From positions 549,524-613,523 of the forward strand of contig NZ_LMEZ01000009.1 in assembly GCF_001426545.1 (NCBI RefSeq): 64,000 nt of DNA, written 5' to 3'. The notes beneath the pieces were generated by a model. That model saw nothing but the letters and a program-made list of their open reading frames with translations, had not been told where the DNA came from and did not search any database. Within the stretch, counting starts at the first letter, position 1. The number at the start of each line of letters is the position of its first letter. The stretch is from Mycobacterium sp. Root135. GTDB taxonomy: Bacteria > Actinomycetota > Actinomycetes > Mycobacteriales > Mycobacteriaceae. The position numbers and the translations under genes are program-made. Below, piece by piece: positions 1-8,644 of the stretch.

Positions 1-848
1 CCGCCGGTCTCAGGGCGGTCGTCGAGCATGGCGATCACGTCCCGGGGCATCGGCGCGAGATCGGCAGCGCGGACGAAGTCGCGAATCGACGATCCGGTGC
101 AGCGGCAGTCGACGTTGCGCGCGCCGAGGCCGGCCCTGATGTCCTCGACGTCGACCGTCGCGAAGTCGATCGAGAAGCGGGTCCGGTCACTGTCGGTCGG
201 GACGCTGCAGTACAGGTGCTGACCGGAGAACTGCAGCACGCCCCCGACGGGAGTCAGGAAGGCACTGGCCGAGAACGGATTCACGGTCTCGGTCGGGCCA
301 GGCAGGGGTGCTGACGTTCCCACGGCGTGGTCGTAGCCGGCGGAGTCGTTGGCGATGGCTTGGCTGAAGTACTCCAGGTGAAGGGCGATGCCGTCGTCGT
401 CGGCGATCTCGTAGACCGGCATCCAGTGGTTGAGCTGAGCCAGGGGAGCGGCGCACCACGTGTCGCGACGCGGTCGCCAGGCGTCGAGCCCCGCGACGAG
501 GTGCTCGTCGCCGGTGCACGCGCGAAGCCGGGGAACGCCGACATAGGTGGTCTCGGGGTCGCAGCCGCGCTCCATCACGAGCGCCTGGACATAACGTCTG
601 GACTCGGGGTGTTGGGTGAACCGTGGGGTGAGCGAGCGGAGGATCGCGGCGTGGTCGGCGGGGAGAAGGTCGAACTGGGCCAACTCGGGATTGCGGCCGC
701 CGAAGGCGGCGCCGATCAGCTCCCTGGCGAACATGGCGAACGCGACCGAGGTGGGCGACGGGGAGGTGACGTTGACGGTGCCGCCGTACACCAGGGCGCG
801 AGGAATTCGGCCGCTAACTGGCTGGTCGAACTGCACTGCAATCGGCAT
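1..848 (-). CDS. Hypothetical protein, 3' end outside window; possible Fe/2OG-dioxygenase-like fold
   Basis: An open frame runs from ATG at 848 to the left edge without a stop (282 codons visible). A GAGGA ribosome site lies about 8 bases before the ATG. Residues 127-142 (RRDTW followed by AQLNHW) and 209-229 (GQHLY...RTRFSIDF) look like conserved blocks of uncharacterised Fe(II)/2-oxoglutarate (PhyH/cupin-type) proteins, in which I would expect HxD where this protein has R127-R128-D129. H211 and R224 could be the distal ligand and the 2OG anchor. The family call is inference. The gene is last visible in a co-directional run with the glycosylase and the DUF899 gene. Confidence 0.6.
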   Translation of the reverse strand, partial: MPIAVQFDQPVSGRIPRALVYGGTVNVTSPSPTSVAFAMFARELIGAAFGGRNPELAQFDLLPADHAAILRSLTPRFTQHPESRRYVQALVMERGCDPETTYVGVPRLRACTGDEHLVAGLDAWRPRRDTWCAAPLAQLNHWMPVYEIADDDGIALHLEYFSQAIANDSAGYDHAVGTSAPLPGPTETVNPFSASAFLTPVGGVLQFSGQHLYCSVPTDSDRTRFSIDFATVDVEDIRAGLGARNVDCRCTGSSIRDFVRAADLAPMPRDVIAMLDDRPETG

Positions 849-974
849 GGGCCCGATTCCTCTACCCGGTGACCTCACATTGGCTCGGAGTTAACTGAGC
901 CAACGAACTCAAGCGTAGACGCCCGACGATACCGCCGTCGAGGTTTGCGGTGCGGTTGCCACGCGCGTCGGTCG

Positions 975-1457
975 TCAGGCGGCCTCGCGCCACCTGTCCA
1001 GTTTGTCGGCAAACGACATCGGCAACGCCCCGCTGCTCGACGGCAACCGCACGGCGGGTAGCCCGGACTCCACGTGAGCTTCGAACAAGTCGAAGGCGGT
1101 CAACCCGTTGACGAAGATCCGCTGGATACCCGGGTGCTCGCCGAACAGCGGTCCGAAGTCGTTGACTTCCAGCGTCGTCTTGTCGATCTTGGCGTCCATG
1201 CTGCCGACTCGGCGGCATCGGTGGACGACGTCCCACAGCGCGACGCCGTGACCCGTCAGTGCGTCGATCCGCTGCTGGTACGGCAGGTCGACGCCGATGT
1301 CGAACAGGCCGGCCATGAGCTGCCAGAACTGATTGCGCCGGTTGGCGTAGTACTCGCCTGCGACGAGTGACCGTTCGCTGGGGAACGAGCCGAGGATGAG
1401 CACCCTGGCGTCGTCGCCGATGACGGGTGGAAGGCCTTCTCGCAGCGGTTCGGTCAT
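975..1457 (-). CDS. DNA-deoxyinosine glycosylase (uracil-DNA glycosylase superfamily)
   Basis: A 160-residue protein with the hallmark GSFPSERS (residues 23-30) near the N-terminus followed by YYANRRNQFW. These are the motifs of the hypoxanthine/deoxyinosine glycosylase branch of the UDG superfamily, and the length fits. Known family role: excision of deaminated adenine (hypoxanthine) from DNA in base excision repair, in the cytoplasm. The C-terminal part carries LPSSSGA, the usual second active-site loop. It lies 27 bases downstream of the DUF899 gene on the same strand, so co-transcription is likely. No obvious truncation. Confidence 0.85.
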   Translation of the reverse strand: MTEPLREGLPPVIGDDARVLILGSFPSERSLVAGEYYANRRNQFWQLMAGLFDIGVDLPYQQRIDALTGHGVALWDVVHRCRRVGSMDAKIDKTTLEVNDFGPLFGEHPGIQRIFVNGLTAFDLFEAHVESGLPAVRLPSSSGALPMSFADKLDRWREAA

Positions 1458-1484
1458 TCCTGCGATCCTCCCAGAGAACGGTGG

Positions 1485-2240
1485 TCAGTCGCCGTCGCGC
1501 CGTCCGAGAGTCGTCACCGGCGTGGCGCCGGGTCGGGTCCACTGCGGCACCGGTCGACTGGTCGGCCCCCAGGTGGGGTTCCCGTCGGCGTCCGCGCACC
1601 AGGACCAGCAGGAGTGCCGTCCCTCGGGCCAGCCGTCGGGGTTGTCCTCCCATTCCTCGCCGCGACCGTAGGGCGTCATGTCGAGCAGGCCCATGGAGCC
1701 GTTGACCCGTTCGTTGCCCCTGGCGGTCGTCGAATAGGTGAGGAAGGTGCGGTCGCCGAGGCGCAGGTAGGACGTGAGGTAGCCCATCGGGCCACCGGCG
1801 GGACCGTCCACGCCCCGTACCGAGTACCAGGGCTCGGTGTAGCCCATGAACTCCACGTAGGGCGCCACCTCGTCCCACGCGCCTTCGGTCAGGACGGCGT
1901 AGGAGACGCCACGGGCGTTGAGGTAGACGGCGTCCTTCACGTGCCAGGCCGTGGTGGTGCAGCCGCCGCACTGGCCCTGGTGCGGTGCGCCGTCATGCCA
2001 CATGTGTTTGTAGACGACGAGTTCGTCTCTACCGTCGAACAATTCGAGGAACGGGACGGGACCCGAGGCTCCGACGACCTCGACGCTGGCGTCGAACTCC
2101 ACCATCGGCAGCCGACGGCGCGCGGCGGCGATGGCGTCGCCCTCCCGGGTGTGGGCCTTCTCGCGGACCAGCAGCTCGGCGCGAGCGGCCTGCCAGGTGG
2201 CAAGGTCGACGACGGGTGGGTGGCCGTTAGGCGTGGTCAT
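1485..2240 (-). CDS. DUF899 family thioredoxin-like protein
   Basis: A 251-residue protein with the DUF899 pattern: an N-terminal helical segment, then YKHMWH, a CGGCT dithiol motif around residue 91, an ARGVSYAVLTEG stretch, and a C-terminal Trp-rich part (CWSWCADADGNPTWGP). The family is predicted to be a thioredoxin-fold dithiol-disulfide oxidoreductase, but substrates are unknown. The ATG is preceded by a very strong AGGAGG site at about 5 bases. It is the first gene of the leftward group 2240 to 1 and is divergent from the adenylate cyclase gene. Confidence 0.85.
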   Translation of the reverse strand: MTTPNGHPPVVDLATWQAARAELLVREKAHTREGDAIAAARRRLPMVEFDASVEVVGASGPVPFLELFDGRDELVVYKHMWHDGAPHQGQCGGCTTTAWHVKDAVYLNARGVSYAVLTEGAWDEVAPYVEFMGYTEPWYSVRGVDGPAGGPMGYLTSYLRLGDRTFLTYSTTARGNERVNGSMGLLDMTPYGRGEEWEDNPDGWPEGRHSCWSWCADADGNPTWGPTSRPVPQWTRPGATPVTTLGRRDGD

Positions 2241-2318
2241 GGCGTCCTCCTCGAACAGCGGTCAACGGTATGGACGAGTCTGCGGGCCGGAACTCATCGC
2301 GGCCAGGATGCCGTCGGA

Positions 2319-2330
2319 TACGTTGACCCG
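2319..2330 (+). promoter_or_regulatory. Putative -10 box of a leaderless adenylate cyclase mRNA
   Basis: TACGTT (2319-2324) is followed by exactly 6 bases and then GTG at 2331. This TANNNT-N6-start arrangement is the usual signature of leaderless mycobacterial transcripts. It explains why no ribosome binding site is visible before this start. Confidence 0.5.
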
Positions 2331-3455
2331 GTGGAGGACCTCGGGGACCTGGAAGCGGCCGGCCTGCTGGACGGGTTGGAGGGCACGGCACGGACCGAAC
2401 GGGCCGAGCTCGTCGAGTGGCTCGTCTCCAAGGGCTACACCGCCGAACGGATCCGCGAGTCGTTCGCCCCGATGCTGCTGGCCACGCGCGGTGCCATGGG
2501 GGACGATGGGACGCTGGTGTCGGCCCGGCAAATCGGCGAAGACGCCGGCCTCGACCTGGACTTGCTGGAACGGATGATGCGGGCGGTCGGCTTGCCACGG
2601 GTGGAGGACCCCGATGCCGTCGTGTTTCCGAGATTCGACGGAGACGCCTTCGCCAACGCGCGGAAGTTCCTCGACGTCGGCATCACCGCCGATCAGGTGG
2701 TGCTGATCCTGCAGGTGCTCGCCGAGGGATTGACTCGGGCGGCGGAGGTGATGCGGTACGCCGCCTTGGCTGCGGTGCTGAAACCCGGCGCCACCGAGCT
2801 CGACACCGCGAAGGCCACCGAGGCATTGGTGGCGCAGGTGGCGCCGCTGCTCGGGCCGATGGTCGAGGACACGCTGCGGTTGCAGCTCCTTCACATCATG
2901 GAGACCGAGGCGGTCACCAATACCGAACGGGCGGAGGGACTTCCGCTGCCGGGTGCCCGGCTGGTCACGATCGCGTTCGCCGACCTCGTCGGCTTCACCC
3001 GGCTGGGGGAGGCCGTTCCACCCGAGGACCTTGAGAAGCTCGCGCACCGGTTGGCCGACGTGGCGCGCGAGGTCGCGGAGCCGCCGGTTCGCTACGTCAA
3101 GAGCATCGGCGACGAGGTGATGCTCGTCAGCAGCGATCCCGTCGCGATGCTCGACGCCGTGCTGAATCTGCTGGACGCCACCGAGGCCGACGAGGACTTC
3201 CCACGGCTGCGGGTGGGGCTGGCCACCGGGATGGCGGTCAGCCGGGCGGGTGACTGGTTCGGCAGCTCGGTGAACCTGGCCAGTCGCGTGACGGGGGCGT
3301 CGCGGCCCGGCGCCGTTCTGGTGTCGGAGTCCACCCGCGAGGCCATCGGCGAGGCCGACCAGTTCGACTGGTCCTTTGCCGGCGCGCGGCGCCTCAAGAA
3401 CATCAAGGACGAGGTGAAGCTGTTCCGAGCCCGCCGGGCTGGCGCGACGGGGTGA
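2331..3455 (+). CDS. Class III adenylate cyclase, Rv1264-like pH-sensing type
   Basis: A 374-residue soluble protein. Residues 1-205 form an all-helical N-terminal domain like the autoinhibitory, pH-sensing domain of M. tuberculosis Rv1264; residues about 210-365 are the cyclase catalytic domain. All key residues are visible: metal-binding D218 (FADLVGF) and D261 (SIGDE), adenine-specifying K257 and D308 (GDWFG), and transition-state N315 and R319 (VNLASR). It should therefore make cAMP from ATP as a homodimer. The GTG at 2331 is preceded by a leaderless-type -10 box. The last 53 bases overlap the 3' end of the convergent copper ATPase gene. Confidence 0.9.
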   Translation: MEDLGDLEAAGLLDGLEGTARTERAELVEWLVSKGYTAERIRESFAPMLLATRGAMGDDGTLVSARQIGEDAGLDLDLLERMMRAVGLPRVEDPDAVVFPRFDGDAFANARKFLDVGITADQVVLILQVLAEGLTRAAEVMRYAALAAVLKPGATELDTAKATEALVAQVAPLLGPMVEDTLRLQLLHIMETEAVTNTERAEGLPLPGARLVTIAFADLVGFTRLGEAVPPEDLEKLAHRLADVAREVAEPPVRYVKSIGDEVMLVSSDPVAMLDAVLNLLDATEADEDFPRLRVGLATGMAVSRAGDWFGSSVNLASRVTGASRPGAVLVSESTREAIGEADQFDWSFAGARRLKNIKDEVKLFRARRAGATG

Positions 3456-5562
3456 ACCGCCGCAGCCGCAGACTGTTGCTCACCACGAACACCGAACTGA
3501 AAGCCATTGCAGCACTGGCGATCATCGGGTTGAGCAGTCCCAGCGCGGCCAGCGGAATGGCCGCCACGTTGTAGGCGAACGCCCAGAACAGGTTGCCCTT
3601 GATGGTGCGCAGGGTGGCGCGCGAGAGTCGGATGGCATCGGCTGCGGCCCGAAGGTCACCGGTGACGAGCGTCAGGTCCGACGCCTCGATCGCGACGTCG
3701 GTGCCGGTGCCCATCGCCAAGCCCAGATCGGCTTGTGCAAGGGCCGCCGCGTCGTTCACGCCGTCGCCGACCATGGCGACGACCCGGCCCTCTGACTGCA
3801 GCCGCTTGACGTGGTCGACCTTGTCGGCGGGCAGCACCTCGGCGATCACGGCGTCGATCCCGACCTCCGCCGCGACCGCCCGCGCCGCGCGCTCGTTGTC
3901 GCCGGTCAACAGGATCGGTGTCAGCCCGAGGCGGCGCATGTCGCGGATCGCCTCTGCGGCAGAGTCCTTCACGGTGTCGGCGGCGACGACGACGGCGCGG
4001 ATCTCGTCGTCGACGGCGATCCACACCGGCGTGCGGCCAAGGGATTCGGCGTCGGCGGCTGCGGTGACGAGATCGGCGGGCGGCACCAGCGCGCGCTCGT
4101 CGCGCAACCACGTGAGGCGTCCGGCGGCCACGGTCCGGCCCTCGACGACGCCCACGACGCCCCTGCCGCCGTGGTTGGTGAAGTCGTCGACCGGGGGCAG
4201 CGCGCCGGCGTCGGCCGCTCGGGTGGCGACGGCGCGGCCGATCGGGTGTTCGGAGGCGTGCTCCAGAGCGCCTGCAAGCCGCAGGGTCTCGTCGTCTCCC
4301 ACGACGTCGACGACGCTCATGCGGCCCGTCGTCACCGTGCCCGTCTTGTCGAGCACGATCGCGTCGACGCGCCGGGTGGACTCGAGCACCTGCGGTCCCT
4401 TGATGAGGATCCCGAGCTGGGCTCCCCGGCCGGTGCCGACCAGGAGCGCCGTCGGGGTCGCCAGGCCGAGCGCGCAGGGGCAGGCGATGATCAGGACGGC
4501 GACGGCGGCGGTCAGCGCGGCGGCCGACGAGCTGCCTGCCAGCAGCCACCCGACGAACGTCGCTGCGGCAACGGCGATCACGATGGGCACGAAGATCGCG
4601 GAGATGCGGTCTGCCAGCCTCTGCACGTCGGCCTTGCCGCTCTGGGCCTCCTCGACCAGCCGAGCCATCCTGGCCAGCTGGGTGTCGGCGCCCACGCGGG
4701 TCGTCCTGACGTGGAGCAGTCCGCCGACGTTGATCGTGGCACCGGTGACCTGGTCGCCGACGGCCACGTCGACCGGCACCGACTCACCGGTGAGCATCGA
4801 GGCGTCGACGGCCGATGCGCCGCTGACGACGACGCCGTCGGCGGCGACCTTCTCGCCGGGCCGCACCACGAACACGTCGCCAACCATCAAGCGGTCGACG
4901 GGGATGCGCTCCTCGCTGATTCCCCTGACGACCGCGACGTCCTTGGCGCCCATGTCCAGCAGTGCTCTCAGCGCGGCGCCGGAACGGGTCTTGGCCCTTG
5001 TCTCGAAGTGGCGGCCGGCGAGGATGAACGTGGTGACGACGGAGGCCACCTCGAGGTACAGCTGGTGGTGCACGTCGCCCGCGACGACCTGCTGGGCCGA
5101 CCACAGGTAGGAGGCGAGCACCCCGATCGAGACCAGGGTGTCCATCGTCGTCGCGCCGTGGCGCAGGTTGACGACCGCGGCCCGGTGAAACGGCCACGCG
5201 CCCCAGGTGACGACGGGAGTCGCCAGCGCGAGCGCGAACCACTGCCAGCCGGCGAACTGCCAAGCCGCCACCATCGACACGACGACCACGGGCACGCTCA
5301 GTGCGGCGGAGGCGACGAGCCGGCGCCGGTAGTCGTCGTCGTGGTTGCGCTTGGGGCGGTCCACCGTCGCGGTGTATCCGGTGGCTCGGACGGCAGCCAC
5401 CAGCTCGTCGGTGGTCACGCCGTCGTCGAAGTCGACGGCGGCCTGTTCGGTCGCGTAGTTGACGTTCGCGCGCACACCGTCGATCTTGTTCAGCCGCTTC
5501 TCGATTCGCGCAGCGCACGAGGCGCACGTCATGCCCTCGACGGCGAGGGTGACGGTGCTCAT
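3403..5562 (-). CDS. copA: Copper-translocating P1B-type ATPase
   Basis: A 719-residue membrane ATPase. One N-terminal heavy-metal domain (GMTCASC, residues 10-16) is followed by membrane helices, the actuator TGES (258-261), the transmembrane metal motif CPC (361-363), the phosphorylation motif DKTGT (405-409), the HP motif (439-440), TGDN (553-556) and GDGVND (599-604). CPC with a CxxC domain is typical of Cu(I) export. The start is ATG 5562, overlapping the stop of the upstream copper chaperone gene by ATGA, so the two are translationally coupled. The 3' end overlaps the convergent cyclase gene by 53 bases. Confidence 0.92.
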   Translation of the reverse strand: MSTVTLAVEGMTCASCAARIEKRLNKIDGVRANVNYATEQAAVDFDDGVTTDELVAAVRATGYTATVDRPKRNHDDDYRRRLVASAALSVPVVVVSMVAAWQFAGWQWFALALATPVVTWGAWPFHRAAVVNLRHGATTMDTLVSIGVLASYLWSAQQVVAGDVHHQLYLEVASVVTTFILAGRHFETRAKTRSGAALRALLDMGAKDVAVVRGISEERIPVDRLMVGDVFVVRPGEKVAADGVVVSGASAVDASMLTGESVPVDVAVGDQVTGATINVGGLLHVRTTRVGADTQLARMARLVEEAQSGKADVQRLADRISAIFVPIVIAVAAATFVGWLLAGSSSAAALTAAVAVLIIACPCALGLATPTALLVGTGRGAQLGILIKGPQVLESTRRVDAIVLDKTGTVTTGRMSVVDVVGDDETLRLAGALEHASEHPIGRAVATRAADAGALPPVDDFTNHGGRGVVGVVEGRTVAAGRLTWLRDERALVPPADLVTAAADAESLGRTPVWIAVDDEIRAVVVAADTVKDSAAEAIRDMRRLGLTPILLTGDNERAARAVAAEVGIDAVIAEVLPADKVDHVKRLQSEGRVVAMVGDGVNDAAALAQADLGLAMGTGTDVAIEASDLTLVTGDLRAAADAIRLSRATLRTIKGNLFWAFAYNVAAIPLAALGLLNPMIASAAMAFSSVFVVSNSLRLRRFTPSRQPGGLGTASPRP

Positions 5563-5771
5563 CCGGTCGTGGTGGGTGTCGTGACGTCGTACCCGGCGTC
5601 CTCGATCGCCGCGCTGACGGCGGCCACGTCGGGGGTGCCCTCGACTCGTACGGTGCCGGCCTCCAACTCCACGTCGACGGCCGTCACTCCTGGCAGCGGA
5701 GACACCGCGGAGGTGATGGATGCGACGCAATGCGCGCAGCTCATGCCGTGGACTTCCAACAAGACGCTCAT
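5559..5771 (-). CDS. copZ: CopZ-like copper chaperone (heavy-metal-associated domain)
   Basis: A 70-residue single HMA domain with the Cu(I)-binding GMSCAHC motif at residues 9-15. It would carry Cu(I) in the cytosol to the N-terminal domain of the ATPase encoded immediately downstream. The two genes overlap by 4 bases. The start codon lies 6 bases after a TATAGT -10 box with no ribosome site between, so the transcript is probably leaderless. A copper-type palindromic operator overlaps the promoter. Confidence 0.9.
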   Translation of the reverse strand: MSVLLEVHGMSCAHCVASITSAVSPLPGVTAVDVELEAGTVRVEGTPDVAAVSAAIEDAGYDVTTPTTTG

Positions 5772-5777
5772 GCCGCC

Positions 5778-5799
5778 ACTATATACCCATAGGGGGTAT
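5778..5799 (-). promoter_or_regulatory. Copper-responsive operator and leaderless -10 of copZ-copA
   Basis: On the coding strand, ATACCC-N5-GGGTAT (5783-5799) is a perfect 6-bp-arm palindrome that contains TACCC-N5-GGGTA, the recognition pattern of RicR/CsoR copper repressors in mycobacteria. It abuts TATAGT (5778-5783), which stands 6 bases before the copZ ATG. Repressor bound here would block the promoter, with Cu(I) relieving it. The repressor gene is not in the window. Confidence 0.75.
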
Positions 5800-5813
5800 G
5801 GGTAACTGAGGTG

Positions 5814-7391
5814 TCAGTCACCGGTGGCGAACGACGCGGCCAGCGACTTCTTGTCCACCTTCTCGCCGGCGAGCGTCGGCAGTGGCCGCGCCCGGATCTC
5901 CCACCGCGTCGGGATGGCGAAGTAGGACAACACGCCGGAGACGTGGCCGGCCAGCTCCTCGGCCGTCGGCGCTGCGGCGCCGGCCTGGTGGACGACCACC
6001 GCCACCAACTCCTCGCCGAGGTCGGGGTGGGGGATGCCGAGCGCGGCCACCTCGACGACGGCGGGATGGGTCGCGATCGCCGCCTCGACGTGCGGGCAGG
6101 CGATGTTCTCGCCACCCCGGATGACGACGTCCTTGCTCCTGCCGTCGATGAACAGATAGCCGTCATCGGTGAGGTGCCCGAGGTCGCCGGAGTGCAGCCA
6201 GCCGTCGGCGTCGACGGTCTCGGCGTTCACCGCGGCATCCACGCCGACGTAACCGTTCATCACCGTTGGCGAGCGGGCCAGCACCTCGCCGACGCCGTCG
6301 CGGTCGGGATTCGCGATCCGGATCTCGACCACGGGGTACGGCCGTCCCACCGTCCCGGGGTGGGTCGCGAGGTCGCGCGCGTCGGCGACGGTAAGGAATC
6401 CACCGGCTTCGGTCATGCCCCACGTGTTGCTCAGGCCTCGTTCGCGCAGCTTCGGCAGCTTGGTGCGGATCCGGTCGAGCAGGGCGGTGGTGACGGGTGC
6501 CCCGCCCAACGGCCAGGACTTCAGGCTCGACAGGTCGCGAGACGCGAAGTCGGGATGTTCGAGGACGCGAATTGCCATGGTGGGCACCGCTCCCCAGACC
6601 TGGATGCGTTCGCGCTCGATCAGGGCGAGGATCCGTCCCGCGTCGAATCGTCCTTCGGTCATGACGATCTTGCCGCCGGTCAGGAAATGGGTGAGCAGGC
6701 TCGACAGCCCGCCGACGTGAAACATCGGCGTCGTCGCCAGGCTGACGACCTGAACGGAGTCGTCGTCGAGCAGGTGGGGTAGTCGGCCGGTGCGCTGCAT
6801 GATGTCGTGCTGGTTGTAGATCACCGAACGGCGAGACAGCTCAACGGCTTTCGGCATGCCAGAACTGCCGGAAGTGAACAGGACCAGTGCGGCCGCGTCG
6901 CCGTCGGATCCGACGGCGGGGGAGGCTTCGGTCGTGGATCCGTCGAACACCGCGCGCAGCTCGCCGAGTGGGCTGACCGGCACCGGCAGGTCGAGCGTGG
7001 TGTCGGCGAGTACGTGCGTCGGGGCGAGAATGCTTACGGCGTGGTCGATTTCGGCACCGCTCCACCACCGGTTGGCCAGCACCGGCACCGCGCCCTCGAG
7101 CCACAGCGCCCACAGCGCGACGACCCACTCGGGGCTGTTGTAGCCGAACACCAGGACCCGGTCACCGGGGCGGATCCCGAGGTCCGCGAGGTAGGCCCTG
7201 GCTGCCTGGGCGGCGGCCCGGAAACCGGCGAAGGTCACGCGGCGCTCACCGTGGACGAGGAACGTCCTGTCGGTCCACACCTCGGTGCCGGCCATCAGAT
7301 CGGAAAAGCTGTTCGGCGTCGTGTCGTAGACCAGACCTGGGTGGCCGCCGTACGTACCGTCCCGGACTTCGGTTCCCCACACGCCGGTCAC
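5814..7391 (-). CDS. Class I adenylate-forming enzyme, fatty-acyl-CoA synthetase-like
   Basis: A 525-residue ANL-superfamily ligase. Visible motifs in order: the P-loop LFTSGSSGMPK, MFHVGG, NTWGMTEAGG, DGWLHSGDLG, GRSKDVVIRGGENI, and a C-terminal GEKVDKK with the probable catalytic lysine. It should activate a carboxylic acid to acyl-AMP and then acyl-CoA; the substrate cannot be read from sequence. I place the start at GTG 7391, where GTGA overlaps the stop of the AIM24 gene, rather than at far-upstream codons. It is co-directional with copZ-copA but separated from them by their own promoter. Confidence 0.85.
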   Translation of the reverse strand: MTGVWGTEVRDGTYGGHPGLVYDTTPNSFSDLMAGTEVWTDRTFLVHGERRVTFAGFRAAAQAARAYLADLGIRPGDRVLVFGYNSPEWVVALWALWLEGAVPVLANRWWSGAEIDHAVSILAPTHVLADTTLDLPVPVSPLGELRAVFDGSTTEASPAVGSDGDAAALVLFTSGSSGMPKAVELSRRSVIYNQHDIMQRTGRLPHLLDDDSVQVVSLATTPMFHVGGLSSLLTHFLTGGKIVMTEGRFDAGRILALIERERIQVWGAVPTMAIRVLEHPDFASRDLSSLKSWPLGGAPVTTALLDRIRTKLPKLRERGLSNTWGMTEAGGFLTVADARDLATHPGTVGRPYPVVEIRIANPDRDGVGEVLARSPTVMNGYVGVDAAVNAETVDADGWLHSGDLGHLTDDGYLFIDGRSKDVVIRGGENIACPHVEAAIATHPAVVEVAALGIPHPDLGEELVAVVVHQAGAAAPTAEELAGHVSGVLSYFAIPTRWEIRARPLPTLAGEKVDKKSLAASFATGD

Positions 7392-8278
7392 GCGGTCGGG
7401 ATCTGAATGCCCTCCGAGGGCTGCACGATGACGAAGCCCTGGCCGTGGAACGAGACCTGGACCGCCTCGCCGGAGCCGCGGCCGATCAGCGCGCCCGCCT
7501 TGAAGCTCGCCTTCAACTGCGTCTGCAGGTTCGCCGACCAGGCGACGACGGCGTTGGTGTCGGCAAAGGTCGGCGCCTCGGCGGCGTTCAGCACCACCGG
7601 GGGGCCGTCGGTGGTCAGTGCCACCCAGCCGGTGCCGCGCAGGGTGGTGTTGAACAGCCCACCCGTGGCCATGCTGCCGCCCTTCACCCGCTCGATGTTC
7701 CACTGAAGACTCGACGAGAACGCCAGCACGTTCTTGCCGCTGATCGACAGACCAGAGTTGTTCAGGTTCAACAGGTGTACGTCATGGGCGAGCTCGGCGA
7801 GGAACACGTCGCCCTGCCCCTGGCATCGCATGAGCGGAACGCCTTCGCCGGTCAGCGCCTTCTTGATGAACTTCGACGCGCCACCACCTTCGAAGGAGAA
7901 GTCGACGTTGCCCTGGTAGGCGACCATCGAGCCCTGGCGCGCCATGAACGGCTCGCCGAGACGGACGCGAAGCAGCTTCGCGTTCTGGTTGGCGATCGGC
8001 TTGGACTCCTTCTCGCTGAACCGGCCGTCGACGAGGTCGCCGGTGATGCCCTCGAATCCGTCGCCGCCGACCGACTGGCCGGGGTCGTACACCGACGCCT
8101 GCGGGGCCTGGTCCTGCACCTGCGCCTGGGCTTGCGGCGAGGGTGCGCCACCCAATGGCGCCCGGCCGGCCTGGCCCTGGTGCGACACCTGGTCGGACCA
8201 TCCCTGGCCGTCCCACCAGCGGTAGTCGTAGCGGCCCTCGGGGTCGGGCTGCCAGCTTCCTTGTCCGGGTCCAGTCAC
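7388..8278 (-). CDS. AIM24 family protein with N-terminal DUF2510 domain
   Basis: A 296-residue protein. Residues about 5-30 form a DUF2510 module (WQPDPEG...YRWWDGQGW), a small Trp-rich domain common in actinobacterial surface-associated proteins. A Gln/Ala/Pro-rich linker follows, then an AIM24-type beta-solenoid (about residues 80-290, with IERVKGGSMATGG and GTGWVAL). No enzymatic motif is seen. The start is GTG 8278 with AGGAG 7 bases upstream. It is translationally coupled to the acyl-CoA synthetase and divergent from the small membrane protein gene. Confidence 0.8.
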   Translation of the reverse strand: MTGPGQGSWQPDPEGRYDYRWWDGQGWSDQVSHQGQAGRAPLGGAPSPQAQAQVQDQAPQASVYDPGQSVGGDGFEGITGDLVDGRFSEKESKPIANQNAKLLRVRLGEPFMARQGSMVAYQGNVDFSFEGGGASKFIKKALTGEGVPLMRCQGQGDVFLAELAHDVHLLNLNNSGLSISGKNVLAFSSSLQWNIERVKGGSMATGGLFNTTLRGTGWVALTTDGPPVVLNAAEAPTFADTNAVVAWSANLQTQLKASFKAGALIGRGSGEAVQVSFHGQGFVIVQPSEGIQIPTA

Positions 8279-8371
8279 CGTGTCACTCCTTGGTTCGACG
8301 TCAACGTCTCTTGTCCCGACCCTAGGCCAACTCCCACCGTTCGAGGGCCGCCGTCCTGGCATGCTGGGTAG

Positions 8372-8575
8372 ATGTCCAAGGAGATCGACCCGGCGCGTGC
8401 CCGCAGCGCCATCGAGGTCGTCAAGCAACACCCCGGAATGGTTCTGTTCCTCGCCTCGCCGGGAATCGTCGCGGTCGTCGCGGTGTGGCTGCTCGCCGGC
8501 GCGGGTTGGGGGATTCTGCTCCTGCTCGCGCTGGTGGTCGGCGGCGGCGTGGCGGTCGCGCGCAAGCTGCGCTGA
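8372..8575 (+). CDS. Small membrane protein, 67 residues
   Basis: Residues 24-60 form two closely spaced hydrophobic helices separated by a Gly-rich turn (AGAGWG), ending in the positive tail ARKLR. No known domain is recognised. Codon use is typical of the neighbours. It is divergent from the AIM24 gene with a 93-bp shared upstream region. Function unknown. Confidence 0.65.
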   Translation: MSKEIDPARARSAIEVVKQHPGMVLFLASPGIVAVVAVWLLAGAGWGILLLLALVVGGGVAVARKLR

Positions 8576-8628
8576 CGGCGGCGGGCGTTCGCCCTGGGAG
8601 GATTCTGCCCCATTGCGGCTGTAATAAC

Positions 8629-8644
8629 GTAATCATGTAATCAT
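8629..8644 (+). repeat. Tandem octamer GTAATCAT x2 over a start codon
   Basis: Two perfect adjacent copies of GTAATCAT (8629-8636 and 8637-8644) run into the ATG at 8643, just after a possible -10 TAACGT (8625-8630). In this GC-rich background an AT-rich tandem repeat at a start site suggests a binding site, possibly for the downstream protein itself. Inference only. Confidence 0.4.

Noticed and set aside
3811..5805. Long plus-strand frames opposite the copper ATPase gene
   Set aside because: They are His/Asp/Gly-rich antisense shadows caused by GC-rich codon bias; the minus strand encodes all ATPase motifs.
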